64,000 nt of DNA from Leuctra nigra (Eukaryota > Arthropoda > Insecta > Plecoptera > Leuctridae): the NCBI GenBank assembly GCA_934045905.1, contig OW203766.1, positions 17,540,309 to 17,604,308 of the forward strand, written 5' to 3'. Of this stretch, positions 34,770-47,268 are shown piece after piece. The position numbers and the translations under genes were made by a program. How positions within the stretch are numbered: position 1 is the first letter of the stretch; each line of letters begins with the position of its first letter. A model generated the notes under the pieces. The model saw only the letters and a program-made list of their open reading frames with translations, ran no database searches and had not been told where the DNA came from.

Positions 34770-35045
34770 ATGTGATGTCATCTCATTGTTGCCGTCGCCA
34801 TCTTAATGGCACGCAGAATAGCTGTGATTCTCTGCTTTTTGACGGTACCTGGGAAATTGTATAGGCTCCGGAGATTACTTTAGTACGAAGAGAAATCACT
34901 CACATTACAAAAATACATCGGTTTGCCTCAATAAAGTTATAAATCTGACCCGTCAACGTGCCAACGTAATGGATGGACAATTCAATAATTTAGCATTGCT
35001 GAAATAAAACAAAAGAAGTTCGTGCAAGCTAGGAATAGTTGTATA
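34770..35045 (+). repeat. Dispersed repeat, copy A
   Basis: Shares with 41158-41432 the ordered blocks CTCATTGTTGCC, CACATTACAAAAATACATCG, TCAACGTGCCAAC, TTAGCATTGCTGA and GTCGTGCAAGCTA-like. A reverse-oriented fragment is at 42316-42360. Class unknown; no ORF. Confidence 0.75.
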
Positions 35046-36594
35046 GCAAAAGATTATGAGACATAAATCACAAAACAGACATTGAAGGAAAACAAAGAAA
35101 AATAATTGTGCCGTAGGAAATGAATGAATACAAAAATCTCTAACTCTAAATGAGATCAGGATTATATTATTATTTGAAGGATGCATTTAATGAATTCATT
35201 AAAATCTTTACAAAATTAATATTGCAAAATATGTTTAGGTATTATCTTTGTGGATAGTTTAACAAATCGCAAATGGATTATTTCGTTTACAATAAAATCC
35301 AATAATGATCATTTTAATTTAAAAAATAAATTAAAAAATAATGTAAAAAATTAGGGTTGAGTACAATTGCTAAATTTAATTTATTAAAATATTTATATTA
35401 AAATATTATTTAAAAATAATTTATCATTACTCATATTTCACAAATATTTATTATACAAACTGTGATTAATTTTCTTTCCCCAAGTTGAAATGCGTCTTCC
35501 AGTAATATTTTTTGAGTCGCGAATTTCTTGGTAGAAGTGTTTCTCTGCGAATAGCTGATCAGATAACGAGAGAAATCTCTTCTCAAGAGTCATCTTTCTC
35601 CACGACAGTCGCAGGAAATGACAGAACAGGTGAACATTTTGCTCAGAACTCAGACCCAACTTCAGCCCGCCAACTGTCAAAGTGTAAAATTGTCTCAAAA
35701 CATGATTCTTTTATAGAACACAAAAGTGGCGCCATCCGAGTTTTTTTCAAGTCGCCGATGAGTAGAATGTTTTTTGGCGCCACTCTGTAAATTATTATCA
35801 ATTGAGTATAAAAATAAGTTGTACCTACTTGTAATGTCATTGAAAATTTTACCTACTAAATATAAATAATCAAATTACCTAGATTCAACAAAAAATCTTT
35901 TTTCTTTCAATACATTAAAAATAAAAACGGAAATTAAATGAGCAATTTACATTTGAATCAACGGCAAAACAAACGGCATCTCTAATATTTGAATGTGGCG
36001 CTATATTTATCAAATTTGATACATAGTTTTGTGAATAGTAAAAACTAAAAATTGCACTCCAATTTTTCTACATCCTGAGTAAAATTAGTAAAGAATAAAA
36101 TGTATAATGTAGACTGTTCGAGCGTTTTTTTAAATAAATGCTATAGAATTGATTTTGTGCAAAAATCAAAATTGAGAAGAATTTCATGGATTTCGAAATG
36201 TTTCTTGCTGACCATGTGCAAGCAGGATGAGGTATTATCTCAACATATGCCTTGACTTAGCTTCAGAGTGATAATGAAAATCAGCACAAACCACAAACAA
36301 AAAAAACAATATAATATTTCGAATTGTACCAACACGACTCCATCATCTGGAGCCCGGATGCTGCGCCTTCATAAAAGACCAGCCACTTCCTCTACGTAGG
36401 TGAATCTCAATCCTTTTAATTGTCTTCTTTAATCCGGACCAGACGGGAGAGCCAATCAACACATGTGTCAAACATATTTCAACACTCGCAGGTGCGTAAA
36501 ACATTCGTTTGAAACGATTAGCAACTCATGTGGCGGCCATCTCGCCGACTGACGATTAGCGCTAGGTAGGTGACAAAATACCGCGCTTGTCGGC
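35046..36594. other. AT-rich intergenic DNA
   Basis: No gene recognised. 35290-35430 is nearly pure A/T. 35730-35790 has two facing GGCGCCA motifs (small inverted repeat). Confidence 0.45.
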
Positions 36595-36685
36595 GAATCT
36601 GTCACAGTCACGGCGGGTTGGAATGTTGTCACTGTCAATCAATGACTGACAATGACAGTGATGGACAAGGAAGGTGATGACAGCG
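36595..36685. promoter_or_regulatory. Second TGACAG/CTGTCA cluster
   Basis: CTGTCACAGTCAC, TTGTCACTGTCAATCAATGA and CTGACAATGACAGTGATGG in a GC-richer block. TCAATCAA/TGATTGA is also an Exd/Pbx-like site. Regulatory role is inference. Confidence 0.3.
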
Positions 36686-37290
36686 ACTAGGAATAAGATA
36701 GTTTGGGATTGTAGTTGGCGAAGACTTGAATGTTGGCAGAAGATTCGCGTGCTATTTATGAGGAATATGAGTTTGCTTTGGGGTTTGGAAGTGATGTTGT
36801 TGATAGGAAATGCCGTGATGAGGCAGGGATATTAGGGGAATGAAAGTTATGAAGAAATTAACAGATTTAAGTATTAGACTGAGATCAGTCAAGCAGTCAT
36901 GAATAGCATTGGGGTACTTGCGTGCAGATTTTTGAAACAGTTAGGATTTTTTAAAATCTGTTTATTATCTTGAATTATTTTAAGCATTGAATGAGATGCC
37001 AATATTATTCTGAGTTATTCTTAAGTTTCTACATTGAAGTGTCAAAACTGAAGTTTAGTATTCTTTCTCACAAATACTACCTTTAATTTCCACGGTGAGA
37101 ATTTTAATGACACCGGAAATATAACAACGAACGTAATTTCATCAAGAAAATGTCACCATAAGCTGAAAAATTACAAAGAAATCTGTATTTTGAAAGTTAA
37201 AAAATACGCTCAAACACTATAAAAATGTATTCAGATAAAATCTTTGTTTATAGTTTTTACCACTGTTCTGTTCGGCCCTCCAATTAGGTA
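36686..37290. other. AT-rich intergenic DNA
   Basis: Nothing recognised. Confidence 0.4.
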
Positions 37291-37294
37291 TATT

Positions 37295-37525
37295 TCTGTA
37301 TCTCAAAGGTAGAAGGCCCGATGTCAATTTTCTCGATTTATGGGTTGCAAACTTTTGGAATCTTGTATTCAAGCTCTGCCAATTACAATTTGACAGAAGT
37401 TTTTTTTTTAGTATTTTCTTACAGAATGGCTGGACTTGTTACAAATATAATTGAATTAAGAATTAATGTTGTTTTAGCTTCTGCCTCTGAGGTACAAATT
37501 CTATGTCTATCAAAACCAAAATGTT
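37295..37525. repeat. MITE-like element, CAxAGGTAGAAGGxC end
   Basis: Left end TCTCAAAGGTAGAAGGCCC; right end contains TTCTGCCTCTGAGGTAC. The left motif recurs at 13376 and, inverted, at 42433-42470 and 44168-44210. Internal similarity to 43975-44210 (CATTTTCTCGATT, CTTTTGGAA) supports a family. Confidence 0.5.
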
Positions 37526-37805
37526 TGATCATGATTGTAAAAACACCTTGATACAATTTCAAACAAATTTACAATCAAGTAAAGACGTATCATCAATAAA
37601 ATTATTGTTGTTAATTTTGTTTTCTCATTTTCAATTTGGCTTTGGCATTTCTTTAGGACCCACCCAGGCTATATAGGTATGGACAACAAGTGAAGCAAGA
37701 TTGTTGTCTTTCTTGCGATTTCGTCAAAATCTTTGATATTTTTACGCAGACTATTTCTAAGTGTTCTCGACCATAAACTTGTAGCCGCTCTTGTTTTCAG
37801 TAATT

Positions 37806-38048
37806 TCATGTAATTCGTGTACCTCTTTCCGCCCCAAGTAAGAGAGGTAGGTAGGAGTTCGGGACAATAAAGTAGTCGAGGAGAGTGCCTCCAAAGATGT
37901 CTTTTCCTTCCTGTTCTTTGAGGTGCAAATCTGAGTTCCTGGTAAAAACGTGTTCGAAACAATGTTTTACGATGATAATAGCTCCAGCATCGCGCATCTG
38001 TGGAGGCTGCGTCGTCGAGGTGGTCGATGAGGGATGAGAACCCAACAT
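37806..38048 (-). other. Coding-like block of unknown identity
   Basis: An 80-codon frame with reasonable amino-acid balance (KHCFEHVFTRNSDLHLKEQE, GKDIFGGTLLDYF) in GC-richer DNA between AT-rich flanks; an overlapping second frame of 132 codons is also open. No domain recognised, no clear splice sites. Chance ORF, exon or degenerate gene are all possible. Confidence 0.15.
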
Positions 38049-38108
38049 TCATCTGATTTACATCCACTCGTGTTGGTATACATTTTTATAAATGTACAGT
38101 AATTCATA

Positions 38109-38400
38109 CCCCATAAAAAAACACTCCGTGTAAAAAAACCCAGCCAAGTCTCTTCAACTAAAGAAATAGAGGTACCTAATCTAAAAATGCAGAACTGAAA
38201 AAGTAGTGATATCAAAAAATGGGCCATGTCAAAATTTAATTTTAAAACTCAAAAAATACAAATCTATATAAATAAATAGTATAGAATTATACGAGAAATA
38301 CATAATATGATATGTCTATAATGCCCTAAAAACCGATGAGCTAAGTATTTTTTTATTTGTAAAATAAAGTTATGACTTGACCAATTTTTTGATAAAACAT
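38109..38400. mobile_element. Decayed copy of the ACTCCGTGTAAAA TIR transposon
   Basis: Left end CCCCATAAAAAAACACTCCG, CCAGCCAAGTCTCTTCAACT and AAGTAGTGATATCAAAAAAT match 59709-60104. The right arm is partly kept (AATAAAGTTATGACTTGACC) but the right terminus is missing. Confidence 0.75.
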
Positions 38401-38514
38401 ATAAGTTTTGAATATTAAATCCTTAAATCCTTATGATATAGATGTATATAAGCGTGAGCAGCGTCGGGAAATTTGAGGAAATCTGAAAATTTTCTTTTTT
38501 GTGGTGTATGTAAC

Positions 38515-38610
38515 CTCAAACGGCCCAAAATTGATTTCAAGTGTCAAAAAACAATGCAAGCCCCGTGGGGCGGAAATCCTGTCGGAAATCCTGCCGGCGC
38601 CCATGATAAA
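38515..38610. repeat. Dispersed relative of the 340-706 repeat
   Basis: TTTCAAGTGTxAAAAAAC followed by a GTGGGGCGGAAATCCTG block and CTGCCGGCGCCCATG parallels 318-400 and 510-530 of the tandem at the left edge, without the poly(C) run. Similarity judged by eye. Confidence 0.45.
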
Positions 38611-40125
38611 CTTTTTACTAATATGCATGCATTTAGTTTATTAATCTGCAACAATTTGATAGCATAAACAAATTGTCAACAGATTAATATATCGAAAATG
38701 GGTTGGTTGAAGTCGAAACGAAGTTTTGTGATTTGAGATGGATAGAAGTGGAGACACTATAGACAAAAGCAATTTCATACATCTGCAAAGCAAAAGGTAA
38801 CTATAATACTGTAGGTAGATTTCGATATTATTTTATTTCTGTGTATTGTTTTGGAGGCGCCGGTTTAAACGGTTTATGACAGGGCCAGTGAAAGGACAAT
38901 CTTTTAGTCGACACTTTGAACATAAGAAGTGTTGTTGAGTACAACTTTATTACAGGATGGACCAAATCGATGCACTCAGGGCGCCCGGCTTAGGGGGGTT
39001 ACGTATACCTACCTAGATAAACATAACTTTTCTAGAGCAGAGGTAAATTGTTGACGCAGAATACCTGCCATGTACACAAAGTCATTTGAGAGATAGAAAT
39101 GTACCTACCTAATTATTAGAAAAACGCTCAGTGTAGCGAGTTGATAAGCGAGTATCGAAACGGTCAACACCTCGAACTGAAAACATTTCGTAGAAGATTT
39201 CGTTGCTACGTTCTACCTGCCAAACGACATAAATCAATTTTCCGATGAAACCGATGGACCTTTCATTAGGTCACCAATCAGGATGGTAAGGTCAGTTTTG
39301 TGAGAATATTGGGCGGATCCGTAATCCGGAATCTTCGCTTCACCTGTATTGAATAAAGAACAAACACACAGAAAAAAAACAGTGCTTCGAACTATAAGTT
39401 TCTATTTGAGACGTTCGCTTGTTTATATGTGTGTATTTCTCATTGTATTCTAAAAATACAACAAGACAAAAATGTATTATCTTTAAAAACGTGGATTGAC
39501 GACTGATTCTTCAATCTATGTATCGGAAATATGACTGTTTTGTCTGATTTTCCCCTAACTGTGCAAAGTAGATGGTTTGGTTTAGTATCTAACCAAAAAT
39601 AGAAAATTAGAAAATCTATATGGTAAATAACCCTCAAATCATAAAAATCAAATAATTTCCACGAAAATCTCAAGAACATAAAATCCTTCCTCCGGTTGGT
39701 ATGGGGGTTAAAAAACGTTGTGGCAAGCGGCAAGTTCTGTCCATGTCACTGGTGACAGTTGACAGCTAGGTACAGTTACACTGCGCCATCCACACACCTG
39801 TTGATCCTGCTAGACTGCGTGGCGCTCTCAGTTCTTTGTCAACACACGTGGTCACTCCAGCGCGGAATTCACACTTTTTTTACTCTCGTCGACTGTCTCT
39901 TTGACGCTTCTTCACCCGTCATCGCTAACGAGATTGCATTCTACGGTTATTGTTACTTGCCACAGGAACATCACGTTCTTGTCCTGTCTTCTTTACAATT
40001 GCTTGTGTCCTAGTCATTACTTTGGAGTCAACTTTACAAGAAAAAAGTTAACTAATCAAAAATAATTGTTCGAAAAATGTGGATGTTTTGTAAAGGAAAG
40101 GATATGCGTAACGAAACATATCAGG
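38611..40125. other. Gene-free intergenic DNA
   Basis: No exon recognised. 39112-39190 shares a ~70-bp block with 5126-5210. The rest is AT-rich. Confidence 0.4.
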
Positions 40126-40285
40126 TCGAACCTGGGCTCGAATACGGGACCTCAGTCCCTCAGTCGAGGTCACTCAGTCCCTCAGTCAAGGTTCCTCAGT
40201 CCCTCAGTCGAGGTAACTCAGTCCATCAGTCAAGGTATCTCAGTACCTCAGTCAAAGTATCTCAGTCCTTCATTCGAGAGGTAAT
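40126..40285. repeat. Short VNTR, CAGTCCCTCAGTCxAGGT units
   Basis: About six degenerate 24-26-bp units built on CTCAGTCCCTCAGTC(G/A)AGG. It begins right after a B-box-like CCTGGGCTCGAATACGGGAC, so it may be the tail of a SINE. Confidence 0.8.
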
Positions 40286-41157
40286 ATATTTAAAATCACC
40301 TTGGGTAAATGCTAGGAAGGTTTACTATTAATAGTCCACGACCTCCGCCTTCCTAACTTCCATCCTTACCTATTTTCATTATTCATCAAAATCATTAACC
40401 CATTGTCATTTTAAACACTATTAAAATCAAAAGAGCGAATGATCGTGTACAAAACACACTCAGTTTCTGGAAACAGAAGAATCATTTGAGTAAGAGTCAA
40501 GCAATGGAACATGGACATAGAGTGCATGTTTGTGCACCTGTGCGCTTTGGTCAGTGACTCCATTGTCCTTGACCGTTGACCATTTGACTGCTGACCATTG
40601 ACCATTGACCATACCCCCCGCCAGGTCATCCCTAGACCCTGCTCGGAAAGTCGACGTCAGTTGTCTTTTGTCCAGAGCGGCAAACAAACAAGTTCCAGGA
40701 AAAAATCAAGAGTGCTGCTTTACTTTCTGTACTCACAGCATTTCGAATGATGGCAGTACACATTTTGTGAAACGTATGAAATGGGTAACCGGGGTAAATG
40801 TTGATTTCCAGTGTTCGCAACCAGTAATTAAGACAACCCCCAAGCTCCCCCCCCCCTCCCTCTGCCCCAAAAGCAATGCCACCAGCACCCTCACGAGAGA
40901 ATCCATCACAACTTGACGTCGCCGATAATGAGTTGGTCCGAGAGCTGATGAAGACGCAGGGAGGGGGGGGGGGGGGGGGGGGGAGGGGAACCCCTGCCAT
41001 GTCGTGTTTTTATAGACTTTGGACAGATTCATTACTTCCTCAATAATTCAGGCTATTTGAGGACATTTTGGAAGATTACTATTAGTCAACATTTCAATTG
41101 TTTTTCATCATTTCGTTGGCACTTCTCAATTTGCTCATAGTTTCCACGAGAAACCCC
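40286..41157. other. Gene-free DNA with poly(G)
   Basis: 40300-40400 contains a SINE body trace (CCACGACCTCCGCCTTCCTA). A poly(G) run lies at about 40962-40983 and poly(C) at 40850-40857. TGACCATTGACCATTGACCA at ~40592-40611 is a small direct repeat. No exon. Confidence 0.45.
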
Positions 41158-41432
41158 TCATTGTTGCCACCATCTTGATGGCACTATTCAGAATTTTTTT
41201 ACGATATTTGATAGTGTTCTGGTTCTGGACAATTGTAGGCTCAGGAGAAATCTTTAAGACGACGAGGAATCATTCACATTACAAAAATACATCGATTTAC
41301 CTCCATTAATAAGTTAAATCTGACTTGTCAACGTGCCAACATGAAGTCCGTCGTCGGGGGAAATTTGCATTATTTGCATTGCTGATATAAAGCAAAATAA
41401 GTCGTGCAAGCTATGAATAAGTATTGTTATCT
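41158..41432 (+). repeat. Dispersed repeat, copy B
   Basis: Homologous to 34770-35045 in the same orientation (CTCATTGTTGCCxxC, CACATTACAAAAATACATCG, GTCAACGTGCCAAC, GTCGTGCAAGCTATGAATA), with small indels throughout. Confidence 0.75.
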
Positions 41433-43714
41433 AGTTTGAATTGTTCTACTCTTACGACGAGAGATGGGTAGTCAATAATACTTGATGAAATCCATGTTTT
41501 ATGAAGCACAAAAAGGCGGCCCATACTTTTTTCCAAACGGCTTTACCTACCGATTGTCTTCAAATTTTCACAGGTTATAGATAAATAGTAGATCTGTGTC
41601 TCTAGTGGCCCCAAAGTTTTATTTTTTGTTTAAAAATTTTGTTATTTCAGGGCAGAGGTGCCAAGAAGACCTATATACTGCCCATATATTGCATTTGCAT
41701 TTACTCTTTAAACTTTATCTCTATGCTGTTAAATTTTGAAGACCCCTTTTTATGTTTATTTTGTGGTTTTCAATTTTTGAATTAAAATAACTTACTTCAC
41801 AGCGGTATATGCAATATGTAATACACGATTAAATGTCACAAATGTCACGTAGAACAACCCATAGCTAATGCATTTTCATGCATTTCTAGATTTTTTTACA
41901 TTCGAATCGAAAATTTCTGCGAGTATTATCGACTCTTAAAATGCTTCATTCCTCCTGGAAGACGATGGCAAGAGACGCGACGCATGACTGCAAATGCAAT
42001 GGCGGCTCAGGTGTGTGTAATGGAGGCAGTGAGTGGAAGAAGCAAGGGTGTTGCCGACAATGCTATTATAACACCTGTGTGGAACATACCTGTGGAGCAG
42101 TCACTCATTGTTGTGCCGACCAATAGGATTACTCCGTCAGGCGGTGGATTTGACAGCGGATTCTCATTGGTTGCTGCCTAATTGATTGCAAACTTCATTA
42201 CACCTGTGTCGAGGATGTTCATGGGGACCGTGTAGGATTGTGGTTTGGTGAGATTTAATGTGACCAATTAAATAAAATTAAGAGTGCCGAAGTTGATGGT
42301 GGAGGATAATGATGGAGCTCAAAGCTTGCACAAAGTTCTTTTGTTTTATATCAGCAATTAAAAAAAAACATCCATAGAGCTTGACTATATCAATCCAAAA
42401 GTGTGCAACGTAAAATCGAGAATTGGACTTCCGCCCTTCTACCTCTGAGTTACAGATGTAGCCTCACAACATAAGTGAGGAGTTTGTTTTCAAAAAGCAA
42501 CATGTCCATTCACCTATATTGTTCAGAAACAACGAAAAACTTGTAACTAATTGTCTGCAAATAGGATTGCATTGTGATTGGTTTTAAAATTCAAACACAT
42601 TTTTTTTTAATTGGAATTCTGAAAAAGTAACTTCAATATATTTCTACTCTTTTCCTAATTAATCTTTTAATTTTGGACTTGTTGCATTTTGAAACTAACC
42701 CATTGGACATGTTGCATTTTGAAACAAAATCAAGAAAACATGTGCAAATAGGATTGTATCATAATTTATTGTGGTTTGTTTTAAAATTAAACAAAAAATT
42801 CTTGAATTAGAATACTGAAAAAGCTGAAAAGCTGAAATTGGACATGTTACACTTTGATAACAAAACTTTATGGACATGTGCCTTTTTGTTACAAACGTCG
42901 ATATTCACGAGCTCATTACTACAGGATATGTTGACTTTTGTAGGAAACAAATTACATTTTCAGATCCGCATGGTTTTATAGCACTAGGACATCGTTAACA
43001 AAAAAGTGAATTTTTGGACATGCTGCTTTTTGAAAACAAACTCATCAAGTACTTATTTCAGTAACATTTAATAGCCTCTTCTACAATGGAGTCCTGGAAA
43101 TTACATATAGGTTGGGCAAAATACGTTTTTGTTACAACTTTTTTCCCAAGACAAATGCAAAGTTTAGAACCTTTTAGAACACGGTACTCTGTCACGGACA
43201 CGGTTTTTGCTAATAACAATCACCCAAATTCACGTTCGTTCTTCAAACTCAGCCCACAAACTCCTGGAAATGTTCTTAATGCGGCAATAAGGCGGTCTAA
43301 AGTTAAAGGAAAAGATGTCCCAAGTACAAGAAGCGATCATCAATCAAGAAGAGGTCGTTAGATGTTCAAAACCTCCCCTATTGGTCAGGACCAAGGGGTA
43401 GTCAGGGTCATAATGCAGGACATTGTCAGGAACAGTGGGAGAGGTCCAGGTTTCAAGGGAATCATTGTTCTTAGGGTTGGAGAGAAGATAACAAAAGACG
43501 CCATCTGCTTGCTTGGAGATGCATGTGTATCGTTTACAAGAAGATGAGAGGATTCTTTTTGATGCTGAACTCAACTTGAAATAATTGTTCATACGCTTGG
43601 TGAGGCGTATTATTTGACAGCACGTGGCGTTTATACAAACGTTGGCAGTTGATTCTGCATTTTTATTTCCGAACATGCACAGAAATTAAAATTATTTAAG
43701 TGTTTGACTTGTTC
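41433..43714. other. Gene-free DNA with one GC-rich island
   Basis: 41950-42180 is GC-richer, with two facing CCAAT/ATTGG boxes and short overlapping frames, one of them Cys-rich (61 codons from 41941). No signal peptide or splice sites support a gene. 42660-42900 repeats the phrase GGACATGTTxCATTTTGA several times. 42433-42470 is an inverted copy of the AGGTAGAAGG end motif. Confidence 0.4.
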
Positions 43715-43870
43715 TGCAACTAATAATGGCGACGATTGACGAATGAATGACTATGATGATGATGGGTAGACGATGATGAAGAAATTATAAACTTACAATG
43801 ATGGCCTGTGGGAAGGAGTCAATCGAGGTCTATTAGCAGATAACTGTCACATTATTCACCCCTCAACTGT
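43715..43870 (-). mobile_element. Degenerate SINE body
   Basis: TAATGGCGACGATTGACGAA, ACTATGATGATGATGGGTAG and GTCTATTAGCAGAT follow the same order as the SINE at 18490-18610 but are more diverged. Head not found. Confidence 0.6.
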
Positions 43871-43974
43871 GGCCGTTCTTAAGTTAAGTTCTTAAGTTAA
43901 AGTTAACGTTTCAAGTTAAAGTTGCGGTGCATTGTGAATGCGCCTTTAGGTGCGTGGGGAACCACGAAATAGAA

Positions 43975-44210
43975 TTATACGGGCAGAAGTCCATTTTCTC
44001 GATTTTACTTTGAACACTTTTGGAACGATGTATTACTCAATCAAAAGTATATCAATTGTCATTTGACTAATGTCAACAAATACATTTATTTGAAGTATTC
44101 TCTTACACAATGTTAAATGTCACCAATGATTGGTTGAAAGCTGATTTACTGTCACCTCAAGAATCATTGAAATGTACTTCCGGCCTTCTACCTCTGATGT
44201 ACTGAATATC
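43975..44210. mobile_element. MITE-like element, AGGTAGAAGG family
   Basis: Left GGGCAGAAGTCCATTTTCTC and right CCGGCCTTCTACCTCTGATG are imperfect inverted ends. Related ends at 13376, 37295 and 42433. Confidence 0.5.
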
Positions 44211-44330
44211 AGTCAGGAAGAACAACCACGGGTCATGGGAATCGAACTGGTCACCTCCAGGGTGCAAGTCATGCGAGCCAGCTAGCTCCATACGAAGTGG
44301 TTATTTCAATATTGTAATTTTAAGACGGCT

Positions 44331-44712
44331 GAGTCTAGGGAGCGTGTCCCCGAAGAGTTTTTTTTAATCAATTTTTTTCAATATATTATTTTACCAATGT
44401 AATTATTAATAAAATAAGGCTTTGTACGAGTCTTTAGAACTGTTCAATGAAAACAATTGCAATGCTTGCAATGGTTTTTTAGTTTTATTTTGTCCTACAG
44501 ACATTTAGTGCCTGAAAATTAGTAAAAATATGGCACTAAACGACTGCAGATCAAAATAAAACTAATAACTTATTCCAAGATATGAAATTATTTTCATTGA
44601 ACTGTTCTGAATACTCGTACAAAGCCTTACTTTATTAGCAATTACATTGGTAAAAGATATTGATAAAAATCGATTAGAAAACTCTTCAAGGTCAAACTCA
44701 CTATTCAGCACG
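44331..44712. mobile_element. MITE with ~150-bp TIRs (GAAGAGTTTTTTxATC family)
   Basis: Left (GAAGAGTTTTTTTTAATCAA, AATAAGGCTTTGTACGAG, GAACTGTTCAATGAAAA, GTTTTATTTTGTCCT) and right halves are inverted copies. Second copy in an Hcf intron at 60391-60792. No ORF. Confidence 0.9.
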
Positions 44713-44719
44713 GAGAACA

Positions 44720-45115
44720 GTGTTGTGTAATATCAACAATGTCCCCAACAACCTCCTCAGTGACAGTCCCAACCAACCAATGAATGAACTTCGCCTACGT
44801 CACAGGATCCCACGTTTAGGAACTGATAACTATAAGAAAGAGGGCGGATCGGAATCATATTCCACAGGATTTATAGTCGCTGCTTCGAAGTCGTCTCATT
44901 ACCGTGTTAATGAAGGCGGCCGCTTCATTAGCGGCATCTCTGCAGCTGAGGTCCGACGCTCAAGGGTAGCCGATGAGAGGGTGAGCGGAAACACCGCCAC
45001 ACGCATCATAAACCATGAAGATGACAGCCGCGAGGGGGGAAGCTGTAATGAGATGAGTCTCAACCGCAACTGTGGTCCACGCAGCATCCGCCAGGCGTCG
45101 CTGGTGCGAGATTAG
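44720..45115 (+). other. GC-rich island with 131-codon ORF, no identity
   Basis: A single open frame with mixed composition (RLRHRIPRLGTDNYKKEGG, SIRQASLVRD) in a block that is GC-richer than its surroundings. No domain, signal or splice evidence. It could be a conserved non-coding element. It is followed by a long A/T-rich repeat. Confidence 0.2.
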
Positions 45116-45249
45116 CGATGTCGTCGTCGTGGGATTTGCGGTGGGAATCCTTGTTCATTCACCGTGACAGACTTTACATGGGCGAAGACTTTCAAAATTT
45201 TATTCAAGTAGATTTGTAAAAATTAACACGAATAATATTCAGTGTTGGG

Positions 45250-45765
45250 ATTAGATAATTTTATTTTTATCTAGATAAAGATAAAGATAACCTGCCAAAA
45301 ATGTATCTATAGATAAGATAATACCTAGATACTTTTCCAAGAAAGAAGATAATAGATAATGATAAAAAAATTATCCATAGATAATTGTAATAGTTTTTTT
45401 TTAACCAAATTACTACTGTTTCCTAATTATTTTTGAATCCTAAATTCGGTAGGCACCCTAGTTTAAAAAAAATTGGGTCGTTAAAACAAGCCAACTAATG
45501 CGACTATAAACGGATATGATTTTCCTTTCACTTATCATCTGACATTTGAGGTTCGTCCATGTCCATATGCAAATGTATTTGAATTTTATATTTTTTATCT
45601 AGATAATTGCCAATAGATAACAGTATTTTTTTTATCTAGATAAAGATAAAGATAGTTATAACCGAATTATTTAATTATCTAGATTATATAAAAAATAACT
45701 TTCTAGATAATTATCTATAGATAATTTTATGTAGATAAGTCATAACACTGATAATAAGTGAACAA
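45250..45765. repeat. ATCTAGATAA-rich dispersed repeat
   Basis: Dense in TTATCTAGATAA, GATAAAGATAA and ATAGATAATTATC in both orientations at each end (45255-45400, 45590-45745) with a plainer centre, giving an inverted-repeat look. Likely a MITE or satellite-derived element. Confidence 0.65.
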
Positions 45766-47268
45766 ACACTCTTATGGTGTATTCATCCATCTCTTATAAC
45801 CCAAGAAATGTAAAATTTCATTCTTAAAAATCAAAATCTTATATCACGATTCCAAGTCTTAAAATGGGCGTTTTGAAACCGTTTACGTTTTCACTGTATA
45901 AAACGTGAACAAATTGATTGAAGGCGCAGGCATCAGTTGTATTTTTTTAGTTTTAAACAAAGAAAACGCGGATTTCAAAACTTGGATGTTTAAACACCAT
46001 CTAATTAAGAAAATCGATATCAAAAATCCTTGAAAGATTGATGAAGTTGTGATCAATTCGGTTGTATGCTGTCTTCCCCGAATTTCAATTCATAAATCCT
46101 CCAAGGTGATTCAATGAAATCCCCGGTTTTTATTTTTCTTAAAAGCAACTTTTAATTATTGAGCTGCGATCACAATACGCTAAATTTACTCTGGATCTGG
46201 ATTAGGAACACTAAAGCTCCTCGCTGCGAAGGCAACTTTCAGTACGCACATGTTTTGCGGGCAAGTATGCTGGCAGGGGCAGCGACTGCGCAGCAAGATG
46301 TGTCTTCATTGCAGGAAGCACCGTTCTTCTATCAATGGTTCTATGAATAATATACAACTTCGAGCTCCAACAAACCACTACTGTTCACGATTACTTCTCA
46401 ATATTTACATCTGATTTGAGTAACACGCCTTTCAATAGCATCGACAAAAGAGCTTTGTTGTCGATGTACATTTTGGTTCCAGCATGAAAATGTTTAATTA
46501 TACAATATTCGTGCAAATAAAGTCTAGGAATCAAGGAAAGTCTGTGCATTCTACTAAGTCTGACACAAAAGCTTTGGCCTAAACCCACAAACTAATAGTT
46601 TATTATTTTTAGTGTTGGAAAGAAGCAAATCCTTTCCCAGAAGCTTTTTCTTCAAGGTCAATATTGCTGCAATTTCAGAAACATCTTCATTTTATAGAAT
46701 TAAATTCAACAGAAGGAAAGAAGGAAAAGAACACTCGTTATTTAAAAATTGATAAGCTTTATTGTATTCTCCCATGTTGAGTTTGCTCGACAGCGGTACA
46801 GTTTTATGCGCAACTTTAGTTTGAAATTAAATAGTTTTCTTTGAACCTTCAACAGCAGTTTTATTAGCAAATACAATGTACCACAATTACTTCATTCAAC
46901 AATCAATATTCTTTAATTACATTATTTTACAGGGACTTTGGATCAAAGACTGTACAAATTTTAAACATACTAAAACCTAAATCGATGAAACATTGCAATG
47001 CAAAAGTAATTAGATTCATAAAATAAATGTCTGCACGCATATAATAAGTTATCTACATTTCCTACAAAAATAATAATTTACTGGGTTAGTTTTGAAAGCA
47101 TAACATTAAACAAGGCGCTTATAGTTAGTCAGGCAGTGGTAGACAAACGTCTTTACTCACCCAGACTCATCGGTAACCATTTATTTCTCACCTTTTCCTT
47201 TTCATATCATATCATATCATCACAAAATCATAAATGACAAAATAATCAGAATAGCCCCCTGTGGCGCG
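45766..47268. other. UBE2J2 3' flank/3'UTR
   Basis: No exon on either strand. On the minus strand an AATAAA (complement at 46758-46763) is a candidate UBE2J2 poly(A) signal, about 500 bp after the stop. A small (ATCAT)n run is at 47202-47220. Confidence 0.4.

Noticed and set aside
41941..42126. Cys-rich 61-codon ORF resembling a secreted peptide
   Set aside because: No signal peptide, no regular Cys spacing of a known family, and no splice or promoter evidence; kept only as part of a GC-rich island.
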